Below are positions 8,404 to 15,061 of a DNA stretch of 17,831 nucleotides, in pieces. The notes beneath the pieces are model-generated. The model was given only the letters and a program-made list of their open reading frames with translations, was not told the DNA's origin and made no database searches. A program made the translations under genes and the position numbers. Source of the DNA: Mycoplasmatota bacterium (lineage in GTDB: Bacteria; Bacillota_I; Bacilli_A; Izemoplasmatales; Izemoplasmataceae); NCBI GenBank assembly GCA_030641535.1, contig DAOWHG010000032.1:1-17831 (forward strand). The letters are read 5' to 3'. Position 1 is the stretch's first letter. Every line of letters begins with the position of its first letter.

Positions 8404-8433
8404 TTGACATTTTTAAAGAGAATATGTTATATT
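8404..8433 (+). promoter_or_regulatory. Promoter of the candidate small RNA
   Basis: A perfect -35 TTGACA (8404-8409) and an extended -10 TGTTATATT (TG at 8425-8426, TATATT at 8428-8433) are separated by 18 bases. This predicts a 5' end at about 8439-8441, exactly at the first hairpin of the candidate RNA. It is one of the most consensus-like promoters in the window, although no open reading frame follows it. Confidence 0.72.
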
Positions 8434-8439
8434 TAATAT

Positions 8440-8538
8440 GCGACTATGTCGCAACTTATCCCTTACATAGCATGGTGAATAATTTGATTATTCACACATC
8501 CCCTTCCTTAATCCGCCGAGAGGCGGATTTTCCCTTTT
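8440..8538 (+). ncRNA. Candidate trans-acting small RNA with C-rich anti-SD-like segments
   Basis: About 95-100 nt bounded by its own promoter and terminator, with no plausible reading frame. In order: a 5' hairpin GCGAC-TAT-GTCGC (8440-8452); a single-stranded stretch containing ATCCCTT (8458-8464); a central hairpin (8472-8499, nine perfect pairs around loop TTG plus three more beyond a bulged A); a C-rich single strand CCCCTTCCTT (8500-8509); and a terminator stem with a GAGA loop. C-rich unpaired boxes that pair with Shine-Dalgarno sequences are the hallmark of Firmicutes RNAs such as RsaE/RoxS; that resemblance is of type only, and I do not claim homology. It lacks the conserved domain IV sequence of SRP RNA despite lying beside ftsY. 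The alternative is a transcription-attenuation leader of ftsY, but ftsY has its own -10 downstream. Confidence 0.6.
8510..8538 (+). terminator. GAGA-capped intrinsic terminator of the small RNA
   Basis: AATCCGCC (8510-8517) pairs with GGCGGATT (8522-8529) around the GNRA-type tetraloop GAGA. It is followed by TTTTCCCTTTT. The stem is unusually G+C-rich for this window, and the T-run is interrupted by CCC. Confidence 0.8.
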
Positions 8539-8552
8539 AATAGGGTATTTTT
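8532..8552 (+). terminator. Possible tandem back-up terminator
   Basis: CCCT (8532-8535) can pair with AGGG (8542-8545) around TTTAAT, followed by TATTTTT. The stem is short and weak alone, but it sits directly behind the main terminator, so it could catch read-through before the ftsY promoter. Confidence 0.35.
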
Positions 8553-8581
8553 CTATATTTATAGAAGAATTTCTTTAAGTG

Positions 8582-8590
8582 TGTTATAAT
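8582..8590 (+). promoter_or_regulatory. Extended -10 promoter of the ftsY-ylxM-ffh operon
   Basis: TGTTATAAT gives a consensus TATAAT (8585-8590) with an extended TG; the -35 region is weak. The predicted start is near 8597, leaving about 30 nt of leader with AGGAAAG (8608-8614) as the likely ribosome site. Confidence 0.6.
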
Positions 8591-8627
8591 ATTTTGTGAT
8601 TTTATATAGGAAAGAAGTTGTTGAATT

Positions 8628-9596
8628 ATGGGATTTTTTGATAATTTATTTAAATCTAAAGAAAAAAGAAAAAATGCCCAAAAATATAAACTAGGTATGA
8701 GCAAAACCAGATCTGGTGTTTTTAGTAATTTAAAAATATTGCTAGAATCTTCTAAAGTGATATCTGATGAGTTATTCGACGATTTAGAGGAACTATTCAT
8801 TATGGCAGATATTGGCGTAGACACAGTTATTAAATTTGTAGGTCATTTACGAGATACTGTTGAAGTAAAAGAAATCACTTCTCCATTTGATTTAAAAGAA
8901 ATAATTATTGAAGAGATGTTTAAACTGTATGTTAAAGATGAAATTGTTTCTTCAAACTTAGATATAGTAAAAGATAGATTGAATGTTATTTTGTTTGTTG
9001 GAGTAAACGGGGCTGGGAAAACTACTACAATTGGGAAAATAGCAAATGAGTATATAAATAAAGGATATAAGGTGTTGATGGTAGCTGGGGATACTTTTAG
9101 AGCTGGAGCTATCAATCAACTTAAAATATGGAGTGAAAGAGTTGAAGCTGATTTTTATTCAAAAGAAGCTGGAAGTGATCCGTCTAGTGTCATGTTTGAT
9201 GCAATAAAATATGCAGATAATAATAATATGGATATTATCTTATGTGACACGGCAGGAAGACTTCAAAATAAAAAGAATTTGATGAACGAGTTAGGAAAAA
9301 TTAACAAGGTTATTGCTAGAGAATGCGTAGGAGCACCTCATGAAACATTATTAGTTGTTGATGCAACTACTGGACAAAATGGACTTTCTCAAGCAAAAAT
9401 ATTTAATGAAGTAACAAACATTAGCGGTGTTGTTTTAACTAAATTAGATGGTACTGCAAAAGGGGGAATTGTTTTGGCTATTAAAGATGAACTTAACATC
9501 CCAATAAAATATATTGGTCTTGGTGAAAAAATTGATGATTTGGAGCATTTCGATGTAGAAGAGTATATCTACGGAATGTTTTCGGATATTTTCTAA
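8628..9596 (+). CDS. ftsY: Signal recognition particle receptor FtsY
   Basis: SRP receptor GTPase that docks SRP-bound ribosomes at the membrane Sec translocon; 322 aa, the compact Gram-positive form. Seen: a short lysine-rich N-terminus beginning MGFFDNLF, likely an amphipathic membrane-targeting helix with no acidic A-domain; the NG four-helix bundle with ELFIMADIGV (about 55-64); G1 GVNGAGKTT (125-133); DTFRAGAINQL (155-165); DTAGR (207-211); TKLDGTAKGG (271-280); and GLGEKIDDLEHF near the C-terminus. The last motif and the absence of an M domain separate it from Ffh. The stop overlaps the ylxM start (taATG). Operon order ftsY-ylxM-ffh is the conserved Firmicutes arrangement, so receptor and particle protein are made together. 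Confidence 0.96.
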   Translation: MGFFDNLFKSKEKRKNAQKYKLGMSKTRSGVFSNLKILLESSKVISDELFDDLEELFIMADIGVDTVIKFVGHLRDTVEVKEITSPFDLKEIIIEEMFKLYVKDEIVSSNLDIVKDRLNVILFVGVNGAGKTTTIGKIANEYINKGYKVLMVAGDTFRAGAINQLKIWSERVEADFYSKEAGSDPSSVMFDAIKYADNNNMDIILCDTAGRLQNKKNLMNELGKINKVIARECVGAPHETLLVVDATTGQNGLSQAKIFNEVTNISGVVLTKLDGTAKGGIVLAIKDELNIPIKYIGLGEKIDDLEHFDVEEYIYGMFSDIF

Positions 9597-9919
9597 TGAA
9601 TATATTAGATAAAGCAATTGAAGTTATAGAGTTATACGATATATACCAAGACTTATTAACAAATAAACAAAGAGAGTATATGGAATCATATTATTATAAT
9701 AACTACTCATTAACTGAGATTTCAGAAAATATGAGTGTAAGTAGAAACGCGGTTCACGATCAACTAAAAAGAACTGTTAAAAAATTATATGACTATGAAT
9801 CAAAACTCGAACTGAGAATTAAGGGTAAAAACAGACACATTATTATTGAGAAAATGAAAAATGAAAAAGACTTAAATAAAGTCTTAGATTTAGTTGAGGA
9901 ACTTGAGAAAGTAGAGTGA
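9596..9919 (+). CDS. ylxM: YlxM/p13-family helix-turn-helix protein (UPF0122)
   Basis: Small 107-aa protein of the UPF0122 family, found almost always next to ffh. Seen: LTNKQREYMESYYYNNYSL followed by a sigma-region-4-like helix-turn-helix (SLTEISENMSVSRNAVHDQLKR, about residues 37-58), then a charged coiled C-terminal helix (about 70-107). In other Firmicutes the protein is reported as an accessory SRP component; despite the DNA-binding-like fold, a transcriptional role is not established. The ATG shares its first base with the ftsY stop, and no clear ribosome site precedes it, so translation likely depends on ftsY. Its stop overlaps the ffh ribosome site (gagTGAtac), tying all three genes together. 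Confidence 0.9.
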   Translation: MNILDKAIEVIELYDIYQDLLTNKQREYMESYYYNNYSLTEISENMSVSRNAVHDQLKRTVKKLYDYESKLELRIKGKNRHIIIEKMKNEKDLNKVLDLVEELEKVE

Positions 9920-9923
9920 TACT

Positions 9924-11327
9924 ATGGCTTTTGATAATTTATCAGATCGCCTTCAAATGTCTTTGAGAAGAGTTACAGGTAAAGGACGACTAACTGAAAA
10001 AGACATTGAAGAAATGATGAGAGAAGTAAGATTATCATTATTAGAAGCGGATGTTAACTTCAAAGTTGTAAAAGAGTTTACTAAGGAAGTCAAAGAACAA
10101 GCTATGGGTGAGAAAATCTTAAAAGGATTAAATCCAGGGCAACAAGTTGTAAAAATTGTTCATGATGAACTTAAAAAAATCATGGGAGAAACTAATGCTC
10201 CTTTAACATTAAATATGATAGGAATCACTAAAATAATGATGGTAGGGTTGCAAGGTTCTGGTAAAACTACTACATCTGGAAAACTAGCATATTTATTAAG
10301 AAAGAACAACAATTTAAAACCATTACTAGTAGCACTTGATATCTATAGACCTGCTGCTATAGAACAACTAAAAACAATTGGAGCTCAACTTAATGTTGAT
10401 GTTTTTGAAATGGGAATATTTGAAAAACCTCAAACTATTATTAAAAAAGCACTTGAGTTTGCAGTAACTAATGGAAACAATTTACTAATTGCCGATACTG
10501 CAGGACGTTTGCATATTGATGAAAAAATGATGCAGGAACTTGTAGATATAAAAGAAATCTTAAAACCTGAAGAAGTACTATTAAATCTTGATGCAATGAC
10601 TGGACAAGACGCTGTAAATGTAGCATCAAGTTTCCATCAAACATTAACTGTTACAGGAGCTATCCTTACAAAACTTGATGGAGATACTAGAGGTGGAGCA
10701 GCACTAAGTTTAAGACAAGTTACGAATATCCCAATAAAATATGCTGGGATGGGAGAAAAACTTGATCAATTAGAAGTATTTCATCCAGATAGAATGGCAT
10801 CTAGGATTCTTGGAATGGGTGATGTACTAACACTTGTAGATAAGGTTACAGAAAACATTGATGAAGATGACATGATGAGCTTAATGGAAAAAATGATGTC
10901 AGGAAAATATAACTACAATGATTATTTAAAACAATTGAAGATGATTAGTAGAATGGGATCTTTAGGTGGAATAATGAAATTGGTGCCTGGAATGAACAAA
11001 GCAATGAAAGGTGCTAATATAGATGAAAAGCAAACTGTCTATATAAAAGCTTTAATTCAATCTATGACAAAAGCTGAAAGAAAAAATCCTCAGCTAATCT
11101 CAAGAAGTAGCTCTAGAAGAAGACGTGTAGCCAAGGGTTCAGGTAGAAGTGTAAGTGATGTTAATAAATTAATTCAATCATTAGAACAACAATCACAGAT
11201 GATGAAAAGAATGGGTTCAATGGATCCTTCTCAAATGAATTCTGCGAATGCATTAAAAGCAATGCAAAATACAAAAACAAAACAGAAAAAGGGAAAAGGG
11301 AAAAATAGAAGTAGATTTAGATATTAA
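9924..11327 (+). CDS. ffh: Signal recognition particle protein Ffh (SRP54)
   Basis: GTPase subunit of the SRP that binds signal sequences and 4.5S/6S SRP RNA; 467 aa. Seen: an N domain with LLEADVNFKVVKEF (about 39-53); G domain with GLQGSGKTT (108-116), DIYRPAAIEQL (139-149), DTAGR (191-195), TKLDGDTRGG (249-258) and GMGEKLDQLEVFHP (275-288). The methionine-rich M domain runs from about 320 to the end, with the RNA-binding arginine block in SRSSSRRRRVAKGSG. The start is the ATG in GTGATACTATG (9916-9926). The C-terminal tail is lysine-rich after a Met/Gln segment. It ends an operon with ftsY and ylxM. No sequence like the conserved SRP RNA core was seen in this window, so ffs must be elsewhere. 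Confidence 0.97.
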   Translation: MAFDNLSDRLQMSLRRVTGKGRLTEKDIEEMMREVRLSLLEADVNFKVVKEFTKEVKEQAMGEKILKGLNPGQQVVKIVHDELKKIMGETNAPLTLNMIGITKIMMVGLQGSGKTTTSGKLAYLLRKNNNLKPLLVALDIYRPAAIEQLKTIGAQLNVDVFEMGIFEKPQTIIKKALEFAVTNGNNLLIADTAGRLHIDEKMMQELVDIKEILKPEEVLLNLDAMTGQDAVNVASSFHQTLTVTGAILTKLDGDTRGGAALSLRQVTNIPIKYAGMGEKLDQLEVFHPDRMASRILGMGDVLTLVDKVTENIDEDDMMSLMEKMMSGKYNYNDYLKQLKMISRMGSLGGIMKLVPGMNKAMKGANIDEKQTVYIKALIQSMTKAERKNPQLISRSSSRRRRVAKGSGRSVSDVNKLIQSLEQQSQMMKRMGSMDPSQMNSANALKAMQNTKTKQKKGKGKNRSRFRY

Positions 11328-11353
11328 AAAAGAGACAATTTGTCTCTTTTATT
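11326..11353. terminator. Bidirectional terminator between ffh and the HAD gene
   Basis: AAAAGAGACA (11328-11337) pairs with TGTCTCTTTT (11341-11350) around a three-base loop, with an A-run on one side and a T-run on the other, so it works for both strands. It overlaps the stop codons of both convergent genes. Confidence 0.82.
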
Positions 11354-12164
11354 TTTGATTAAAGAACTTGTCTAAGAACTTTTCAATACCGTTTTCTAGA
11401 TTTGAATCTTCGAGGATTAAATCTGCGACTTCTTTTAAACTATGATGAGCATTAGACATTGCTATTCCAAGACCTGCATACTCAAGCATTTCGATATCGT
11501 TATGTCCGTCTCCAAATGCAATTATTTGATCTCTCTCAAACCCAAGATACTTTGAAACATATTCAATTCCATTTCCCTTATTTGTTTCAGGAGTAAAAAG
11601 CTCAATAATAAAGCTATATTTATTTCCCCAGTTACGATGGAGAACTTTACCTTTAAAGTTTTCCTCAACATAATCTTCAATAAATTGCCCTTGTCCTTCA
11701 TTGGCAATAATAATGAATCCATTTGTGCTTCCAGGTAAAGTATCTTTAAAGTCTCCGATAGTTAATTTAGCTCCATTGAAAAAATGGATTAAAGGTCTAA
11801 TCTCTTCGGTGTCATGAAGTAAATATATATCATCACCAATTTCACCAAAAGCATTCTTAATATATTGTTTTGTGTTTTCGAATATGTCTAAAACATAGTC
11901 TTTATTAACTGTTAAACTAAAGCAATCAAAGTTATCGTCATCTTTAGAAGTTACTAGTCCTCCATTATAGTTGATTATCGGAGTGTCTAATTCTAACATT
12001 CTATAAAATCTTTCAGAACTTCGAAAAGGTCTTCCAGTTGCTATCACGAGTTTGTGACCTTGCTTTTTAAGCTCTAGTAAGTAGTTTTTGGTATCTTCTT
12101 TGAGTGTTTTCCAATCATATAATAATGTACCATCTAAATCTAGAACAATTAAGTATTTTTCCAT
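11349..12164 (-). CDS. Cof-type HAD-IIB phosphatase
   Basis: Haloacid-dehalogenase superfamily phosphatase of the Cof/type IIB subfamily, 271 aa from the chosen start. These enzymes typically dephosphorylate sugar phosphates, nucleotides or cofactor phosphates; the substrate is unknown here. Seen: motif I VLDLDGTLL (7-15, nucleophile D9, acid D11), motif II in VIATGRP, a cap domain in the middle third, the motif III lysine in ETNKGNGIEYV, and motif IV FGDGHNDIEML with the Mg2+-binding aspartates. The frame continues upstream to 12323, but that part is low-complexity antisense to the next gene. The ATG at 12162-12164 has AAAGGTGAT directly upstream and places motif I at the usual position. It is the only complete minus-strand gene here, convergent with ffh and divergent from the 276-aa gene. 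Confidence 0.92.
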   Translation of the reverse strand: MEKYLIVLDLDGTLLYDWKTLKEDTKNYLLELKKQGHKLVIATGRPFRSSERFYRMLELDTPIINYNGGLVTSKDDDNFDCFSLTVNKDYVLDIFENTKQYIKNAFGEIGDDIYLLHDTEEIRPLIHFFNGAKLTIGDFKDTLPGSTNGFIIIANEGQGQFIEDYVEENFKGKVLHRNWGNKYSFIIELFTPETNKGNGIEYVSKYLGFERDQIIAFGDGHNDIEMLEYAGLGIAMSNAHHSLKEVADLILEDSNLENGIEKFLDKFFNQK

Positions 12165-12180
12165 ATTATCACCTTTAAAT

Positions 12181-12210
12181 ATTATCTCATAATCATAATA
12201 TTTACACAAT
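12181..12210 (-). promoter_or_regulatory. Probable promoter of the HAD gene
   Basis: On the minus strand TTGTGT (12210-12205) and an extended -10, TGAGATAAT (12189-12181), are 18 bases apart. The transcript would begin near 12174, giving a leader of about 10 nt. Another -10-like TATTAT lies slightly upstream, so the exact start is uncertain. Confidence 0.4.
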
Positions 12211-12224
12211 ATAAATGATAAATA

Positions 12225-12233
12225 TGTTATAAT
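12225..12233 (+). promoter_or_regulatory. Extended -10 promoter of the 276-aa/ftsK/lepB/rbgA/rnhB operon
   Basis: TGTTATAAT carries consensus TATAAT at 12228-12233 with an extended TG and no clear -35. The same nine bases occur in the MATE and ftsY promoters. The predicted leader is about 19 nt, with TAGGAG (12245-12250) as ribosome site for the ATG at 12259. Confidence 0.6.
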
Positions 12234-12258
12234 ATTTAGTAAGTTAGGAGTTGATATC

Positions 12259-13089
12259 ATGTTTTTTGATATTTCTTTTGGTGGATTTATTAATTTTTTC
12301 TTAGGAATGGCTACTGGAGCCATTGCTTTTACTGCGATTTTTATCTATTTTTTAATTAGAGGTAAAAATATAAATATAGAGGATATTAAGAGACCAACTG
12401 TAGATGTAGACGAAGAAGAACTTAAATTTATAATTCTTGAGAAAAGAAAATTATTTAAGAGAAATAAAAAGCTTGGAAATAAGAGTATATCTAAATTAAC
12501 GTTTGAAATGAGCTATGAACTAGTTGAAGAAATAGCTGCTTATTTTTTCCCTGATTCAAAGTATCCAATGTTAGAATTAAATGTTCACGAGCTATTAGAT
12601 CTTAATCACTATATAACTGATAGAATTAAAGACATTTTAGATAAACCTATTCTAAAAAACACTATGAATTTACAGATGACTAAGATAATGAATATGTTTG
12701 ATAAGAAGAAACAGATTCAAGAAAGCAAACTTATAAAAGCTGCCCAAAAATATAAGGTTGGAAAAGTTATAAAATATGGTAGTGCTGCGCTCAATGTAAT
12801 TAATCCGGTTTTCTGGTTTAGAAAATTGGTTATAAATACTAGTGTTGATGTTATGACTAAAAAAGTATGTATTGTAATCATTGGTATTGTTGGGGAAGAA
12901 ACTACAAAAGTTTACTCTAAGAAACTATTTGAGGAGCCGGTGGAATTAAATATGATTGAAGAAGAAATTGATACATTCCTTGAAGAAGGAACTGTTGATG
13001 AAGATGAAGATGATAAAGCTATAGATGAAATAATAGAAAGTAAAAAAGACAAGAAAAAATCAAGAAAACACGCAATTAGTAAAGGGTGA
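12259..13089 (+). CDS. Unrecognised single-pass membrane protein upstream of ftsK
   Basis: I do not recognise this 276-aa protein. Seen: one clear membrane segment near the N-terminus (about residues 9-33), followed by RGKN, so the N-terminus is probably outside and the rest cytoplasmic. A helical charged domain with a LEKRKLFKRNKK stretch (about 60-72) follows, then a MELNVHELLDLN-like helical region and a moderately hydrophobic stretch around 170-215 that may pack against the membrane. A strongly acidic segment (EDEDD, about 250-255) leads to a lysine/arginine-rich tail. There is no signal peptidase site or enzymatic motif. The start has TAGGAG eight bases upstream. Its TGA stop overlaps the ribosome site of ftsK, four bases before the ftsK ATG. 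Because that FtsK lacks membrane helices, this protein could be its membrane partner (inference only). Confidence 0.75.
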   Translation: MFFDISFGGFINFFLGMATGAIAFTAIFIYFLIRGKNINIEDIKRPTVDVDEEELKFIILEKRKLFKRNKKLGNKSISKLTFEMSYELVEEIAAYFFPDSKYPMLELNVHELLDLNHYITDRIKDILDKPILKNTMNLQMTKIMNMFDKKKQIQESKLIKAAQKYKVGKVIKYGSAALNVINPVFWFRKLVINTSVDVMTKKVCIVIIGIVGEETTKVYSKKLFEEPVELNMIEEEIDTFLEEGTVDEDEDDKAIDEIIESKKDKKKSRKHAISKG

Positions 13090-13093
13090 TACT

Positions 13094-15052
13094 ATGTTTT
13101 TTAAAAAGAAGAGAATTGAAGCTGTGAAAGAAAGAACCCCAGATACAGTTCCTTTTGTTGTACCCGAAATTGAAGAAGATGAAAAACGAGAGGGATATAA
13201 AAAAAATAAATTTGTCTCTCCAATTTTTGGTAGAAAAGTTAAAGATGAAATTGTAATTCCTAATCCTTATAAAAGAAGTGGAGATACTGATAGACAATAT
13301 GACTCATTTAGAACAAAACCTAGAATGACTAAAGAAGACATCAAAAAGAAGTATGGATCTGAATATCCTGAATTTGATCTTGTTAGTGGGAGTAATCTTG
13401 GTGAGGCTATGGAAAAACAAGGAAGAAGAGCAAAAACAAGAAAAGCAGATTATAAATCATATGATGATTTTGAAAATACTAAAAATGATGTGGAAGACAA
13501 TGAATTTAAAGAATCTTTCGTTAAAAAGGAAAATAGTCCTAAAACAAATATAAATGATTTCTTTGAAAAGAAACCTGAAAAGAAAGTTGTAGTTCCAGTT
13601 AAAAAAGAAGAACCAGTACCAGTAAACAGATACAACAAAGAATACAGATTGCCACCATTTTCATTACTATCTAAACCTCTTAGAAAATCAGCGGATAGTG
13701 GAGAATGGATTCAACAACAAATAGATATATTAAATAAAACATTTGTTGAATTTAATGTTGGGGCAAGTGTATATACTCATACAAAAGGACCGACAGTTAC
13801 AAGATATGAAATAATCTTGGATAGCGGAGTTAATGTTAAGAAAGTTACTGGAATATCTGACAATATTAAAATGGCTTTAGCTGCTAAGGAAATTAGAATA
13901 GAAGCTCCGATACCTGGTAAAAGCACAATAGGTATTGAAGTTCCAAACAAAATAGCTGAAATAGTTCATTTTATTGATATTGTAAATCAAGAAGAATTTT
14001 TGAATGCTAAAAATCCTCTTACTGTAGCACTTGGTCTAGATATAGACGGCCTTGGTGTTTATGCATCAATAACTAAAATGCCTCATGGACTTGTAGCAGG
14101 AGCTACAGGTAGTGGTAAATCGGTATGTATTAATACAATACTAATGAGTTTCTTGTTCAAATATTCTCCAGAAGATCTAAAATTATTATTAATAGATCCT
14201 AAGATGGTTGAGTTATCAGCATATAACGATATTCCTCATTTAATAACTCCTGTAATTACAGATGCTAAAATAGCAACAGCAGGACTTAGATGGGCAGTAG
14301 AAGAAATGGACAATAGATTCAAAATGTTTTCTAATGAATCTGTGAAAGACATAACAACATTTAATCAGAAAGTGTTAAAAGAAGGTAAACTTAAAAAGAT
14401 GCCTTATATTGTTATTATTGTAGATGAATTAGCTGACCTAATGGTTATTGCATCACGTACTGTTGAGAGTGCTATTATGAGATTAACTCAAAAAGCAAGA
14501 GCATGTGGTATTCATTTGATTATCGCTACTCAAAGACCATCCACAGACGTTATTAAAGGAACAATCAAATCAAATATACCAACAAGAATTGCATTTATGG
14601 TTTCTAGTTATGTTGATTCTATGACGATTATCGACAGTGTAGGAGCAGATAAACTACTTGGTAGAGGAGATATGTTGTACGCTGAAAGCGGACAACCTCA
14701 AAGACGTGTTCAAGGAGCTTACGTATCTGATCTTGAAATTCATAATGTAATTGAGTTTATAAAAAGACAAAGATCAAAAGAGTACTTTTTCACACAGGAA
14801 AAACTAGTGAAAAAATCAAAGAGTTCAGCTGGCTCTGATGAGTTATTAAATGAGGTTGCTAAATATGTTGTTATTAAGGGCGAAGCCTCGATTAATAAAA
14901 TAAGTAAAGAGTTTAAAATCGGATTTAACAGAGCTCAAAAACTTGTAGAACTATTATCAGATTTAGGAATAGTATCTGATAATGTAGGATCTAAAGCTAG
15001 AAGTGTACTTGTGAATGAACAAGAATTAGAAGAAGTTCTCAACGAGAATTAG
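13094..15052 (+). CDS. ftsK: FtsK/SpoIIIE-type DNA translocase lacking a membrane domain
   Basis: Hexameric ATP-driven double-strand DNA pump that clears chromosome DNA from the division septum; 652 aa, shorter than SpoIIIE (about 790) or E. coli FtsK (about 1,330). Seen: a long charged, disordered-looking N-terminus (1-190) with short motifs such as FVSPIFG and YPEFDLVSG and no hydrophobic helix; the alpha domain from about 195 (EWIQQQIDILNKTFVEFNV); the beta motor with Walker A GATGSGKS (336-343), LLIDPKMVELSAYNDIPHL and Walker B VIIVDELADL (D444, E445); IATQRPSTDVIKG; and the C-terminal gamma winged helix (about 582-645, KIGFNRAQKLVELLSDLGIVS) that reads KOPS/SRS-type polarity signals. The usual N-terminal four-helix membrane domain is absent. 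The ATG lies in GTGATACTATG (13086-13096). Confidence 0.94.
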   Translation: MFFKKKRIEAVKERTPDTVPFVVPEIEEDEKREGYKKNKFVSPIFGRKVKDEIVIPNPYKRSGDTDRQYDSFRTKPRMTKEDIKKKYGSEYPEFDLVSGSNLGEAMEKQGRRAKTRKADYKSYDDFENTKNDVEDNEFKESFVKKENSPKTNINDFFEKKPEKKVVVPVKKEEPVPVNRYNKEYRLPPFSLLSKPLRKSADSGEWIQQQIDILNKTFVEFNVGASVYTHTKGPTVTRYEIILDSGVNVKKVTGISDNIKMALAAKEIRIEAPIPGKSTIGIEVPNKIAEIVHFIDIVNQEEFLNAKNPLTVALGLDIDGLGVYASITKMPHGLVAGATGSGKSVCINTILMSFLFKYSPEDLKLLLIDPKMVELSAYNDIPHLITPVITDAKIATAGLRWAVEEMDNRFKMFSNESVKDITTFNQKVLKEGKLKKMPYIVIIVDELADLMVIASRTVESAIMRLTQKARACGIHLIIATQRPSTDVIKGTIKSNIPTRIAFMVSSYVDSMTIIDSVGADKLLGRGDMLYAESGQPQRRVQGAYVSDLEIHNVIEFIKRQRSKEYFFTQEKLVKKSKSSAGSDELLNEVAKYVVIKGEASINKISKEFKIGFNRAQKLVELLSDLGIVSDNVGSKARSVLVNEQELEEVLNEN

Positions 15053-15061
15053 GTGAAATAG

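Noticed and set aside
8180..8410. 76-aa minus-strand reading frame
   Set aside because: It overlaps the topA zinc-ribbon coding end and the topA terminator, and its composition is that of random AT-rich sequence; no ribosome site was seen.
8440..8538. SRP (4.5S/6S-scRNA) gene beside ftsY
   Set aside because: None of the conserved domain IV sequence (GGUCCGGAAGGAAGCAGCC-like core) is present on either strand, and the hairpin order does not fit.
8537..8824. 95-aa minus-strand reading frame across the ftsY start
   Set aside because: It is antisense to the ftsY coding sequence and promoter, low complexity, with no start signal.
12165..12323. 53-residue N-terminal extension of the HAD phosphatase
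   Set aside because: It overlaps the promoter and the start of the divergent 276-aa gene, and the internal ATG at 12164 has a good AAAGGTGAT site and places HAD motif I correctly.
13353..13553. 66-aa plus-strand frame inside ftsK
   Set aside because: It is a shifted frame in the lysine/asparagine-rich linker of ftsK; the main frame is intact on both sides.
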